DNA of 64,000 bases from Acanthopleura granulata (GCA_016165875.1 JABBOT010000004.1:12074765-12138764); one strand, 5' to 3'; positions 22,984 to 41,418 are shown, counted from the stretch's first letter. Notes: generated by a model from the letters alone, not told the origin. Program-made: numbers and translations.

Positions 22984-23080
22984 TTGGGCTCTGCCTGTTT
23001 TTTTCCCACCATAATGATGGCCGCTGTTGTCTTAGTGACATATTCTTAAGTAAAATGTCACTCAAATAAATCAATAAATG
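22984..23080 (+). repeat. SINE 3' end
   Basis: TGATGGCCGCTGTTG, then an ATATTCTTAAGTAAAATGTC stretch, then CACTCAAATAAATCAATAAA matches the common SINE tail. The tRNA-like head is missing or too diverged. Confidence 0.65.
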
Positions 23081-23280
23081 AAGTTATGGTGCTCATATTT
23101 AGAAGTGAAATATTCTTGAATATGGCATAGAATACCAATCAAATATATAAAGTGATAAGTGGGATTGTCTATTTGGTATTAGCCACTATCATTATGTAGA
23201 GAATTAGATACAGCATTTTTAATAATCTGGAATTGTAGTTTTCTGTCTAGTGATGTCAAGCAAGATATAATGATTGGTGT

Positions 23281-23480
23281 CACTGATTGATTGATTGCTT
23301 GGTCATTGTTAAGGCTGTACTCAAGAATATTTCAGTCAATGAAGTACATAAAGTTGTTAGTTGTAAACAGGTCTTTGGATGTCCTCAATGACCTCCATTC
23401 TATACGAGCTCAAGTCAGCATGGCCGGCCACTAATTGTCACAAGTGCCTTGTGAACACTGGCATTTAGCGCCAGTGACCA
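23281..23480 (-). repeat. SINE copy (minus strand)
   Basis: Begins TGATTGATTGATTGCTTGG, then a GTACTCAAGAATATTTCA stretch, the reverse complement of the shared SINE tail. It continues into a diverged body with GCCGGCCACTAATTGTCAC. Confidence 0.65.
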
Positions 23481-23607
23481 CAAAGTTGCTTAACTATGGA
23501 ATTGACCCAAATAATAAAAAATTATAACAAATGCCAGCCAGATGCCCTCCAACAATAAAATGAGTCAAAACTGGCTCACAACGGCAGAGGTACTGTACAT
23601 TGACCTG

Positions 23608-24593
23608 GTTCTGCCAGGGCACTAACCCATTGACACAGCTCTTCCAGGACACTGACCCAGTGACATGATTCTGCCAGGACACTGACCCACTGACATGGTT
23701 CTGCCAGGACAGTGACCAAGTGAGATGTCTTGCCAAGACATTGGTCACTAACATGGTTCTGCCAGGACACTGACAACTGAGACAGTTCTGCCAGGACATT
23801 GACAACTGAGGCTATATTGCCAGGACATGAGCCACTAACATGGTTCTTTCAGGACACTGACCACTGAGATGGTTCAGCCATGACATTGACCACTGAGACG
23901 ATATTGCCAGGACATGAGCCACTAACATGGTTCTTTCAGGACATTGACCACTGATACAGTTCTGCCAGGGCATTGACCAATGAGGCGGTTCTGCCAAGAC
24001 ATTGACCACTGAGACAGTTCCACCAGGACATTGACCACTGAGACAGTTCTACTGAGATGATTCTACCAGGACACTGACCACTGAGACAGTTCCGCCAGGA
24101 TATTGACCACTGAGGCGATTCTGCCAGGACATTGAGTACTGAGACGGTTCTGCCAGGACATTGAGCACTGAGACGGTTATGTCAAGACATTGACCACATA
24201 GATGGTTATGCCAGGACACTGAGCACTGAGACAGTTCCGCCAGGGTATTGACCACTGAGGAGATTCTGCCAGGACATTGAGCACTAAGACGGTTCTGCCA
24301 GGACATTGGGCACTAAGACGGTTCTGCCAGGACATTGAGCACTAAGACGGTTCTGCCAGGACATTGAGCACTAAGACGGTTCTGCCAGGACATTGAGCAC
24401 TAAGACGGTTCTGCCAGGACATTGAGCACTAAGACGGTTCTGCCAGGACATTGAGCACTAAGACGGTTCTGCCAGGACATTGAGCACTAAGACGGTTCTG
24501 CCAGGACATTGGGCACTAAGACGGTTCTGCCAGGACATTGGGCCACCAAGCCTGTTCGGGCAGGACAATGACCACTGAAAAACCTCTGCCAGA
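23608..24593. repeat. 29/30-bp minisatellite, about 33 copies
   Basis: The unit is CTGCCAGGACATTGAGCACT followed by AAGACGGTT (29 bp). The first few copies are 30 bp and diverged; the middle copies are 29 bp and variable; the last ten or so (about 24262-24545) are almost identical. Minus-strand open frames across it are by-products of the periodicity. Confidence 0.97.
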
Positions 24594-26891
24594 GAGAGCT
24601 ACATAGCTGCTGAACAAAAAGTTATTTAAGGTCGACTCAGAAACGCCCCCCCCCCCCTACATGTGTGACTCGGCTAGTGGAGCACCATGTGCTGAACCAT
24701 CATCATTCAGCTACATCATGTGATATTTTATATCACATATTTATTATATTTTCAATGGCTGCCATGTTTGTCTCATAAGACCATTGTAATTTCTGATTGG
24801 GCATAAAATTCTTTGAGCTGAGTACTTTTCACAGTGCAACCACACACGGTGATTTTAGGTACAAACTGCAACAAATATCAAACAATTTTTTGCTGCACAT
24901 TCAGGCACGAATAAGATATCTTAATACGGAACCTATACAAATTGGAAGTATTCTGCTCAAATGATTTCTCCCCTATGCAACACATATATATTTATTTTTC
25001 AGAATCACAGGTGCAATTAGGACATCTGCACATCCAGACTGTTACAAATATTGTTCTGGCATCTTTAGTCTTGAGACGAGACCAACATTGTAACATAGGG
25101 AGGATAAAGCTGTTTTCATCCAAAATAATTATATCTCAACGCAAACGACTGGTTAATAACAGATTTATTTCACACTACATTCAAAGTTGTACAGAAGAAA
25201 TATACATATTTACTGTTCTGACCACTTACATCTGTATATCTTGCTTACATGTGTGGATGGTTGACCTTCACGCCAATGTACTGTAATATACCTATTACAT
25301 GTTGTACATAATACACAATAACATGCCTGTCTTCTACGTTAAGGGGACATTTAAAGTGCATTGTGCTCTAACAGAAATGAATATCTCTTCACTTACATAA
25401 TTTCACTATTTATAATTACTCCACCAACAATTTTTTGGGGCTATTTCAACACACTAAATTCTCACAACTGACATTAATTCATTTTGGACACTCAGACACT
25501 CATTTCCAAACATTACTTCACCTTAGAAGGTAATTGCTAAAACAAAGAAAGTAGGAAATATCAATCAAATATTGCACCTCCAGTACTTCACCGTATGTTA
25601 ACTTTTGCAAAGTTACTTTAAAATTCAATTCACAAAGGAAATGGTGCAAATAAATTTCCCAATGTGGTAAATCAGTTTAGACTTACAACACTGAGTAAGT
25701 AGATGTGATGACAAATGATCTAATGTATATATGAATGATACATCTTCAAATACATGCAGCTGTGCATTCACACATTTTTACAAGGATCACAGAGTAAATG
25801 TTCTTACTACTTACATAACGATCAATACAAAGCCCAGTAACCAAGTTTCAATACCATTTAGTACCTATTCTTCAGCATTGGTACATAGGTACATAAGCAT
25901 CCACTGAAAAATGTTTCCCTAGTTTTACACTACTAAACTTCATACAGCCTAACAGGTGAGGTGAATGCTACCTACATACGGCATGCTGGAACAGTATTCT
26001 TCTTAAAAGGTAACAGCGCTCTGTGACATTTTACAGCCTTTTTGTCTCTAACGGGACATCACTATGGTTGACTATCAGAGCAAATTGTTAATTAACCAAA
26101 ATAATAAATTTAATCTTACAAATGAACTTAAAGACATGTGTAAGAAAGGAAATATTTTCAAACTCAGATATATGTGATTTAGTCTTTACATGAACTACAC
26201 ATGTACATTCAATAGTACTTGTGATGGTGCCATTATGTCCTAAAAATAAAACAGATATCTGAAGCACTGCAATAACATCATTTCACTATTTTACCGCACA
26301 CATTTATCCATCAGAATGAATCACTGCTGCCCAAATGCACTGACTGTTATTAAAACAATGAAAAATATTCCAGTTTGGGATGTCCAACTTTACGGCTTCA
26401 CCCTGAAGATGTTTATATTAATGTTTGCTGTACAGAGCACAGAACATTTACATATTTACACATGAAGTATCAAACAGAAAAGCTGAAGAATTGCAATATT
26501 TACATACTTTTGTATATATATATAATATAAATATAAAATTAATAAACTGCCTTACAATGAAAAACAAGTTTAGTTCAAGTATGTCCACTGGTTTGAAATC
26601 TTTTGAAACTAGAACAAACCAGTTACATTTAAAGTTAGATGATAGATCAGATCTTACTATATTCTATCTTCTGGAATATGTACAGCCAATATTCTATTAG
26701 AATTCTGACCTCTACATGATACATATGCCTGAAAAAATGGGAAATTTTTGAATAATATCTAAATCATTATAAAGGAAACTGAAAACACCAATTCATTGTG
26801 CACGCTGAACAATGCCTGAAAAATGATGACACTCATATAACATAAAAGGTTTCTCCTAATTTCACATTAAATTATCTAAGAGGTACAATTA

Positions 26892-29800
26892 TCATGTTTT
26901 TCTCACTTTTTGTTTCCGCTTAGACGTAGCAGCCTCAGTGGCTAAAGGCTCTCCCATGGCTGATGGAGAGGACTGCTTGTTCAACATTCCCTGCATTTGT
27001 CCAAGAGTTTGCTTCAGGAAAGGAAGGGCCTTCTGGCGATGGTAGGCCAAGGCAATGGCAAGCAAGGTCATAGGAAGCATCAAGAAAGATCCCTGTGTCA
27101 GTTCTGAGTCAAGGGATCTCTGTTTGGGCTGAAATCGGAATGTGAAATGACGGTATGTGGAATTGGCAGAAAAGAAAACCTCAGGCAATGAATAATCAAA
27201 AGAATTAGAAGACAGAGATGTTTCCATCCTTAGTATGTATTTTTGGTTGTCAATCTGCAAAGACGGCAGGTAGAAAAATGTGGTGACAGACATGCTGACA
27301 GTGTGAATTGGCGCATCTGGGTTGTCCTCTTTGAACAGTTTTAACTTCAGGGTGGGTAGAAACTCATCTGCAGTGATGATATTACCACTAATATCCATCT
27401 GGTTCATTCTGCGGAATGCGATAAAACGGACGTTGTTGAGGTCTGAATTTTCCACCTGAAACTGCTGAGTCTTTGGTGCAGATCTGTCGATATGCTGGTT
27501 CACCTGCCCAGTTTTCAGGTGAACAGAATACACACACTTGGGCTGCAAGCCCCGAATCCTGAAGGTGCCATCCTGTTCACTTTTGCTCTCTTCCTGAAAC
27601 TGGCTGCATTCCTCCTGTCCTACAGCTTCTACAATTACCCCAGCCTCTGGCTCTCCGTTCAGAGAAGTTACCATGCCATAGCAGCTGAAGGCTACTCTGA
27701 TTCCCTTGATGATCAGGTTGACAGTTGTGCCTTCCAACACATCTATCATCTGAGATGCCGGCTCAAAGCGATACTCCTTCATCATTGGTCTCAGGAAATA
27801 CTGACCAGGGCTTAGGGAAGAAAATCCTAATGTCCCATTGACTGGAGTAAGATTGTTGCTACGGTAACTGTTCCCTCCACTCAAGGACAAAAGCACATCA
27901 TGTAGAGGCTCATCTGTTGCCCCTAGAACTCTGACTGATATTTCACCTAATTTGAACGCTTTAAAATGGCCGAGTTCTCCATCAACAGGAGTGAGAATGT
28001 ATCCTTCCTTCTCAGCAGTGACATTATATTCCCGATCAGAGTGCAGAGGGCCAATATTAAATGTTCCTTGTGAACCAGTTTCCAGCAGCAGAGGTTCTCC
28101 TTGTCCATCTTTTGACATGACCTTGACTTTTACAGAGTCTAAAGGTGGATTTATCTTTCCAATAATAAACACCCCTAACTTAGCTGTGAAAGAGGTGACT
28201 TCCCCTGGACAGCTCTCACCAGATATCGTCACTTCGTTGCTATCTGGGTAAAACAGTAGTTCCTTGGCACGAGGCACAATATGAAGTTTCTCTCCAGTCT
28301 TTGCCCAGTAAGAGAATTTGTAAATGAACGGTCCTTTTGCAGATGAAGGCTTTTGGTCCTTCTTATCTTTTATTGTCGTTTGCTCATTCTCAGACTTCAG
28401 CGGTCCTAGAGTCACTTGTGCCTCTCCGTCTGTTGAAGAACGTATCTGAACGATGATATCAGAAGCTTTCTCTGATGTGGTAATTTTACCATGAATCAGG
28501 TGCTTTACAGCTGACAGAGTTAACATGGCAGGGTTTGAGGTGTCGTACGTATACACTTCCTGTTCAAACTGATGACAAGAATCCGGAGTTAACCTGTAAA
28601 CGCCAGGCTGGGCAAGACAAAACCGGTTTGTTCCTTTATTCAGCTGGAACGATCCAACACTACCCTCTTTCTTCTCGTGAGCGAAATGTAGAGAAATTTC
28701 ATGAGATAAACTACATTTGAGAATATATCCATTCTGGAAGAAGTCCAGGCCTGAGTTGACATGTGACTCCACCACTTCAAATTCCAAGGTCTTGTCCTTC
28801 CAGCACCACGTGTCTTGCAGTAAAGTTGCACGATATTTTCCCGGCATGATATCAGTGAAGCTGAATGTTCCTCCTTTTGGGCCATCTTTGACTTGGACAA
28901 TTTGCTTTTGATCAGCTCTGCCAATGGGGTCCAAGGATACTTCAATAAACCCACACTTCTCTATACAGGTCACTGTACCGGATACTGTGGCTCTAAACTG
29001 CGAGAATGTCACATCTTCTACAGCATGGTTAGTAATGGTAACATATCGCTCGTTTGGAGCCAGTTGCAAACCTGCCTTAATCTCTTTCTCTGACAAGATC
29101 ACCTTGACAATGTATTTACCAGGTTTCACAGGGGAGCAAAAAGTGCCATCAGCATTGGTTTCGATGGTCATCACATCTGCCTCAGAGCTCTCGCTGCTGA
29201 TGGTGATTTTCCGTTGAGGTGGAACCTGACTCAAGCCTTCTGGGATTTTTTCAATCACCACTTTGCCGCAGAGACTGAAGCTGGACGCCACTATGTTGGG
29301 CAGCTGGGGGGTGTTGGGAGTGACCTTCACACTGGTTGCGTCAAAGAATATTTTCTCTGCGATAATCCTGATGGTGTATGTCCCTGTCTTCATGTTTTCC
29401 AGATGGTAAGAGCCGTCTTGTCCAGTAACAGTTTGCTCCTTTCCATCTATGAGAATTTTGGCACCTTTCACACCATTACCTTTTGCAGAATCCAACACCT
29501 GTCCACTAACTGAAAATCCTGCTACCTGGAACGGTTCCTTTAAGTACACTGACCCATGATTCACTGAGAATTCCTCCTTGGCCGGAACCACATCAAATGT
29601 GATGTGCTCCCCCTTGTAGAATGGCATGACAACGTACTTCCCGACAGGCAGAACAGAAAACACAAAACTACCATCCGCAGCTGATATCACGTGACACAGC
29701 AGACTTCCCTTTTCTGCATGTTTAAACCCCTTCACAGGAGTCTTGTCACATTTGGTAATGTCCTGAGGTTTGACCGTCATTGAGAACAACATGAAGTTAA

Positions 29801-32783
29801 CCCCTTTGATGGGTTCACCTTCACTGAACACCTTCCCACTGACATCATATCCAGACACAACTAGATCCTCACTTGCTTGGCCATTGTCCCGTGTGATTTT
29901 CACACGAGACTCTGCCTTTGCAAAGGTCCAGGTTGGGTGTGTTGCCTGCACCACATACTCCCCAGGAAAAAGCTTGGAGAAGACATAGCTGCCGTCGCTA
30001 CGGGTGTGACTGGTTTGTATCACCTCACCACCACTCACTTTCTTTATCTGTACAGAAACTCCCTCTGGACCACGATTCTGCCCTTTGCTGATTACCTACA
30101 GACAAATAAAAAACGCTGACTTTCAGTTTCATGATACAACTGCTTCAAGTATAAGGCTGTGCTTATTGCTTGATTACATTCCAGTGTAACAAACCGTATT
30201 CCCTGAAGTTCATAGTGCAAATATTTATTCCTAACATTCCTTTCCATTACCATAAAAATTTGGTCATAGTTATGGACATAATTTTGTGAAATTCCAAAAC
30301 TATCAATCAAAAAGAGAATTCAGAAGAAAGTACAACCATCATCTTTTGCTACGTAATAAGGACCTGTGCTGTGCATTGGACCTTGATGAGAGGAATTTCT
30401 GATAAATTACAATCTGAGCCATACAGATCAAATAATTTTGTTTCATCCACAGCCCTACCTGACTCTTGCAGTAACTGATAGTAGCAAACAAATTACCTTT
30501 CCAAAAACAGAGAAACCAGTGAAAACAAAATCGATGTCTTCGCTTTTGCTGCACTTGTCATTTGCCCCATCAACATGCAGTTCTACGCTGGCTGGTTCTG
30601 TAACATATCAAACATAAAATATGACAAATGACAAAATTTCACCCATAACTAAGTCACACATTTTACCTGATTCTGAGAGCTGTGTTGTTCTTTGCATTTA
30701 GGTACTCTGACGTTTGTTTGAAAGCCAGGACAACATTTTATTAGAAAAATGTAACATTCACCAAAAGCAATATTTCACCATATTTATTTGCCTCTGAAAA
30801 TGCATGATCTTGGGCAAGATTTTGGGTCATTTGCCATAGTCTATTTAGCTCTTTAGTATTTACTGCCCTACTCATTTGACTTCTAGAACAGTGATCAAAT
30901 TCATGTTGGGAGGAAAACTCTCGCCATTTACTGGGTACGTGATAAACCTCCTGGCTTAAATCTCCAGCTGAATGATCAAGAGCTTGACTTGAGCACCTGA
31001 TCTAAAAACTCAAAGGCCTGTCTTGTTTTATGGCATTTCATTCCGTGACTCTTCAGCAAATTGACCACTTATGGCCTTATGCAGAAGCAGATAACCAGAG
31101 AAATGCAGCAAGTCCTTCATGCCCCAAACCAAACTAGTCAATGTATTTATTGTACCTTCATGCAGTGAAATAAGTAATGGATTTTAATGTCTCTAGTGTA
31201 TCCCTACAGTCTCTCAGATCTCAATAACTTGGAGGTGGCATAGGGTTGAAGCATTTATTTTATTGGGAAGTAGTCTGAGCATCAAACTTAACAGTTAAAG
31301 TAATTAAAAGTTTGACTATTTATATCAGAAAATTTTGCTAATAAAAAATATTCAACTTTAATAACACCACAGCATCTCTCTACATTTCTCCAACACATAA
31401 AGCATGCAACAGTTTTCGAATTGCTAAGGATTACACCAATTCTGTTATATTTTATTAGTTATTAGTTTTTACTGGACCGAACTGGCACTTAATTGCCGAA
31501 CTGGCAATCATTATCAAGAGGGTGTATAAGTTCTATAAGTGCTTCTCCATGAAGATAAGCAGCTACAAATCTCTCCAGCCATGCAATTCAGATTATATCG
31601 ATAGGCCATTTAAAACCATATCCTTGTACACGTTGTCATCCTTCAGTTGCTGGAGGACAAAGAGTACAGAGTATGAAATAACGAAATTGGGCAGGTTCAG
31701 TTCCACAAACAAAATGTTTTGGAACACTGTTTAATAGTTGTCAGGTAAACCATTTTTGACTTTGACTCGGGCCAAAAATTTCATATACGTGCCTTCCTGA
31801 GACAAAGTGGTACGGAAAGTTGCCAGGTTTGATTGCAAAGTTAGTGACGTAACTGAAGCTGATCGATTATTCACGACATGTATATCATACACTGGTTTTG
31901 GAGGTTTGTTTGCTGACATACAAAAATGTTGCTGGTCTCCAGTCCTATTTCGTTACCCATTTGATACTGCTGAGATAAGGTAAGGAAGATATGAACTAGC
32001 TTACATATAATTCTTGCACAGAAAAATAATACAGCACTTTTCACTTGATATCTTGCATAGAGCAGAAAAGTCAGCTGGGTATGATTTAGCCTTATTGAAA
32101 ACAGGCTTGTTAATTGAACAGTAAGCCCTTGTTTTCCCCTGTATTTATGCTTTAACGATCCCTGATTCTTCCTAGTTACCTGCCCAATTTCATAAGTTCT
32201 CTCCGCCTTCAGCCAGGAAAAACTGTATTTGAAACATAGGCTATGCATGTGACTGATATAAAAACTACTGCATGGGTTTGAAGAATTGATGAGAAACATG
32301 GAATAAAGCATACAGGCCTAAATGAGAGTAATTATCCTAATCTCTACCACTGCGATTTCGTTTGACAGAATCGATGTTGACAGAATGGCTTTCCCTTGCC
32401 TAAATAAAGGCCAAATGTGTGGGTATGTTACCATGTCTCTAAATGACAGTTCTCAATGAAGCATGAAATCGAATGGCCAGACAGTGGATTTTGTGTGACG
32501 CAGCACCCTTACCAAAGCTCCAACCATGAGGAGGTTCAACTTTCAGGATGAAATCGCCCTTGTCGTACAGAGGTATGAGGTAGTAGCCGTTGTTTGGGGC
32601 GCAGTCCGTCTGATATTTGATGCTGCCATGGGTGGTGTACAGCTTCACCTCTACCAACGAAAAATTGATGTCCACATCCGACTTAACAAATCCACCACAC
32701 CCAACGACGCCATCCGCCAAAGAACCACTTGATAGCCAACTGAACACTAGCAGGAAGCTTGTCAACAATTCTGTAAATTGCAT
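26892..32783 (-). CDS. NOMO: NOMO (nodal modulator), complete, only three exons
   Basis: NOMO is a single-pass ER membrane protein with a lumenal chain of Ig/carboxypeptidase-regulatory-like beta domains. With TMEM147 and NCLN it forms the BOS complex of the multipass translocon. Exons: 32783-32513, 30597-30497, 30095-26892; GT-AG with matching phases, 3576 bases, 1191 residues (human 1222). The signal peptide is about residues 1-23 (MQFTELLTSFLLVFSWLSSG), followed by VVGCGGFVKSDVDINFSL, nearly identical to the vertebrate form. Other family stretches are YQTDCAPNNGYYLIPLYDKG, EPPHGWSFEPASVELHVDG and SLSGGNSYRSNNLTPVNG. One membrane segment lies at about 1126-1143 (GSFLMLPMTLLAIALAYHRQ), followed by a basic cytosolic tail ending KRKQKVRKT. 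The third exon alone encodes about 1067 residues. This is odd beside neighbours with exons near 100 bp, and since vertebrate NOMO has about 30 exons it suggests intron loss. It converges on CPT2 and runs tandem to CFAP100. Confidence 0.97.
30633..30690 (+). repeat. Dispersed repeat, copy 2 of 3 (NOMO intron 1)
   Basis: TTTCACCCATAACTAAGTCA, then a TTTTACCTGATTCTGAGAGC stretch, matches the repeat at 18115-18175. The rest of NOMO intron 1 (30598-32512) is non-coding with nothing else recognised. Confidence 0.55.
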
Positions 32784-33524
32784 AATTTCGATTTAAGTGC
32801 AATGTGTGAGTTTTATCACACACTTCTCAAAAAAAGTACCCCAGCTTGTTAGAAGCCGGCGAAATGTGCTTGCCGTAAACCGTTCCGGACATTGTCGTGA
32901 AGTTCGAGTCTCGTACCTTTCCACAGTCAAAACGAGTACATTTATCTGCCTACTACACTAAATGAAGTGTAATGCACAACCCGGATACGATTGCTTCAGG
33001 TTCAACAAATCATCGATCTTAACAAACTCGGTAAACAGACCAGAGAATGCATTCAAGTGTTGTTTGTACGGTAGCGAGTATGTAATTGACCTTTCTAATT
33101 TTGTTTTCAATCCCGTGCCACAGTTAAATATGTGCGAAATTTCGTTAGCTACTTGCAAAAGGTTATTGGTTTTCCGTCCCTGAGTACTACGGTTCCTCCC
33201 ACTCCAATAAAAACTGACCACCATCATATGTAAGTGAGAATTCTTCAGTTTGGCATTAACAAACAATCAGGTACACAAAATAAATAAATCATCGCCATGC
33301 ATGATGGTTATATTTTGTGTATCTCTGATATCCTTACCAGTACAGACTGGTAGTAATTTAAATATTGGAATAAAATGTAACAGTAATGCGCGGCAATACT
33401 GACAAAAAAAGCATCATCTGTAAACTGTTGCTGAAATGTTTTGTAATTGGTAAATATAAAATGTCTTTGCACAGAAGGTAGTAAACTCAACTTAATCTGT
33501 GCGCACACTTTGTGCTTATATACC

Positions 33525-33676
33525 TATATCATATGGGAAGGTCTGTCTGCAACCTGCTGATGGTCGTGGGTTCCCCCCAGGCTCTGCTGTGTTGTCTCCC
33601 ATCATAATTTGCTGGCTGCCATTGTATAAATGAAACATTCTTGAGTACGGAGTAAAACACCAGTCAAATAAATGCT
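33525..33676 (+). repeat. SINE with B-box-like head and well-preserved tail
   Basis: GGTCGTGGGTTCCCCCCAGG resembles the 3' half of a tRNA (B box). The 3' end TTCTTGAGTACGGAGTAAAA, then CACCAGTCAAATAAAT, is the best-preserved copy of the shared tail in the window. It lies between the 5' end of NOMO and the 3' end of CFAP100. Confidence 0.8.
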
Positions 33677-34429
33677 TAGTAACACTGCACTTGGTGCACA
33701 CCACAGCCAACGGCACTGCGGATAGGCTGAGTTCTCCATGTCCTGTTTAAGTTGTTGAATGGCACCATACTATATCACCAGGTGTGGCCTTTTAGGTCTG
33801 ATGTGTGTGATATATAGTGAGGCAGTGCTCTAAAAATACATTTCTCTACCATGCCAAGAAGATTAGATACTGCTGACTTGTAAAGATAATTTAATAGCAG
33901 CACTTATAAGCTGGAGACAAAAACACACACACACATTTTTGTCACGAGTTCTTTGGTGGCAAGATCTGACATTTATCAAACATAAAATAAACATCTCCGA
34001 AGTTTAGCTCAAGTGAGTTTATCAACAATAAATCCTCAGAAATATCTTTGTTACCAATCATTTTGTAAACTCAAACTAAAATATGTTTTTTTTTTAATCT
34101 TGAGTGCAGGATAAAATGTCATCTTTAATTGTTGTTCTTTGACATCTTTTGTATATTTACATGAAGACAAAGCTTTGCTCTTTTGAATGACTTACCTAGA
34201 CATGTAAATGTAAATATGATGCCTGAAGACACTGTCTAGATACAGGGAAACTAGGTACCTAAAATTATGTTTTCAGTGGTGTGATGTGACCTAAAATTTA
34301 ACCCAAAATGATGCATGTTTGAAAGTAAAAATAATTGTCACAAAATATAACTTTTGGCACTGAAGCATAGTTTGACAGCAGGGTAGCACCCTAACTTCCA
34401 TACAAACCTTAAAGCATCTTTCTTAGATC

Positions 34430-34490
34430 AATAGAACTCTCAGAATCAGGCAAAATTTGCACCTTAGTCATGGAACAGGATGAAATTTTA
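34430..34490 (-). repeat. Dispersed repeat, copy 3 of 3
   Basis: Reverse complement of the 18115-18175 repeat: on the minus strand CCATGACTAAGGTGCAAATT, then a TTGCCTGATTCTGAGAGTTC stretch. Confidence 0.6.
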
Positions 34491-34881
34491 GGTCATTGAC
34501 TGAATGTGTGTATGAGTGCACCAACATACATATTTTTACCAACATGTAGCAACCTGATTTATGAAGAAACAAAACACAAAAACACATTCAGTGTCACTGA
34601 TATATACATGTATTTTAACAATTTCACATATTCAATAATATATTGATTATTCATATTTATCTTGCTAGGTGGAATCAATAACCACGTTTTTCAATATTTT
34701 GCCTGTACAAGTTCACAAATGGCACTTTAGGTGGTAGACAGAAGAAAACGAGAAAAAACAAAAAAAAAAAAACAACACAAGAACAATAGTAATAATTGGG
34801 TCCATGCAGTGCCATTTCTGCGTCTTTAAAAGATGTCCATAAATAGTAAATCCAATCATGCTGTAATAGTTCCTCAACATG

Positions 34882-40507
<5,626 letters not shown>

Positions 40508-41081
40508 TGTTAGTTATATACTGTTTATGGATTCAGCCTGAAACATAAATATACTGACAGTGTATGGGGTCTGCTGGCAAACACTAGAAGCACCACAATT
40601 CTATGCATTCCAGGCTTGGTAATCAACCTTAAATGTGACTTAGATCATCATGCCATAAATAATACTACTGAACATAAATGAAACATGAATATTTTGCAAC
40701 TACAAATGAAACGAAACATGTTAGAAAAAAAAATATTACCCTTGGGCACCGCATGTCGAGCCATTAGCCATAGACACTAAAATTTGCTTGTATTACGTTC
40801 AGTTATTACACCCTTTTACATTCAGTCGAGTTCAGTTAACTTTTATTCGTGTTGTTAAAAAGATCCTAACTGTAAGACTAAATAAGTTTCTGTGCAAAAA
40901 GACAAATTGCTGGCTCAAAACCGGAATGATTTATCATGCAGCAGACAGCAGTGAACAGCAAAATCTGTATATGGATTGGGGTAGCTGTGTTGTTTATCCC
41001 TGCCCCTCCCTACAAACGTTTAAGTACCAGGTTAAAGTCTGGATTCAAATATCCCAACAGTTGATGATTAAAGCACTTACC

Positions 41082-41418
41082 TGAAAATGTTGTAAGAAAA
41101 TGAAACGGGTTACGATGCGCGCACAGGGGTCTGCTCCGTGTCTCTGAAAGCTGTCCTCCATTGAAGTTGACATTTGTATCCTAGCAACTGTCACGTGGGC
41201 GTGTTATCGCTTGTAGGGAGCGGTCCTTGCGTGCTCCATGTTAAGTCCTACATTGTAATATTCGACTCGGCTGACACCAACCTTTTGTGAAATAAGAATT
41301 AATACTATATATTAAACCAATAAAACGTAAAAGAAGAGATCTTTGTGGAAACAATATCGATATCCAATATTACTTTGACATCAATAAATTACATGTCATT
41401 TGAGTCGCCTATGGTAAG
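41082..41418. promoter_or_regulatory. Divergent promoter region of CFAP100 and MRPL42
   Basis: At most about 340 bp separate the CFAP100 non-coding exon (3' end at 41081) from the MRPL42 start codon at 41419. It contains a near-consensus RFX X-box at 41176-41188 (GTATCC, T, AGCAAC), an E-box CACGTG at 41192-41197, and CpG-rich stretches. There is no TATA box. Confidence 0.7.
41176..41188. promoter_or_regulatory. Candidate RFX X-box
   Basis: GTATCC-T-AGCAAC fits the imperfect palindrome GTNRCC(N0-3)RGYAAC with one mismatch. RFX factors drive ciliary genes, and the site is about 95 bp upstream of the 3' end of the CFAP100 leader exon. Confidence 0.5.

Larger units (their letters stand above)
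22622..26891. other. Intergenic region between convergent CPT2 and NOMO
   Basis: About 4.3 kb with no recognisable exon. It holds two SINE pieces, the 1-kb minisatellite, a 13-C run near 24647-24659, and about 2 kb of AT-rich sequence (roughly 24900-26890) before the NOMO stop codon. Part of that last stretch is probably the NOMO 3' UTR: reverse-strand AATAAA motifs occur near 25164 and 24985, but I cannot tell which is used. Confidence 0.6.
32784..34881. other. Intergenic region between NOMO (5' end) and CFAP100 (3' end)
   Basis: It must contain the NOMO promoter (right after 32784) and the CFAP100 3' UTR (left of 34882). Besides the SINE at 33525-33676, a third copy of the 18115-type repeat (about 34430-34490, reverse orientation) and an (AC)n run near 33927, I see nothing. 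Confidence 0.55.

Noticed and set aside
23494..24306. Repetitive minus-strand open frames with a 10-residue period (WQN...)
   Set aside because: They exist only because the minisatellite lacks stop codons in some frames. The 29-bp units break the frame and there is no other coding evidence.
24262..24545. Regular 29-bp repeats resembling a CRISPR array
   Set aside because: The units abut directly with no unique spacers, and the host is an animal nuclear genome; it is a minisatellite.
27492..29988. Several plus-strand open frames opposite NOMO
   Set aside because: Shadows of the 3.2-kb NOMO exon; the minus-strand frame alone matches the family over its full length.
31871..32311. 146-residue minus-strand open frame
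   Set aside because: Lies inside NOMO intron 1; no recognisable domain, low-complexity composition, and not joined to NOMO in phase.
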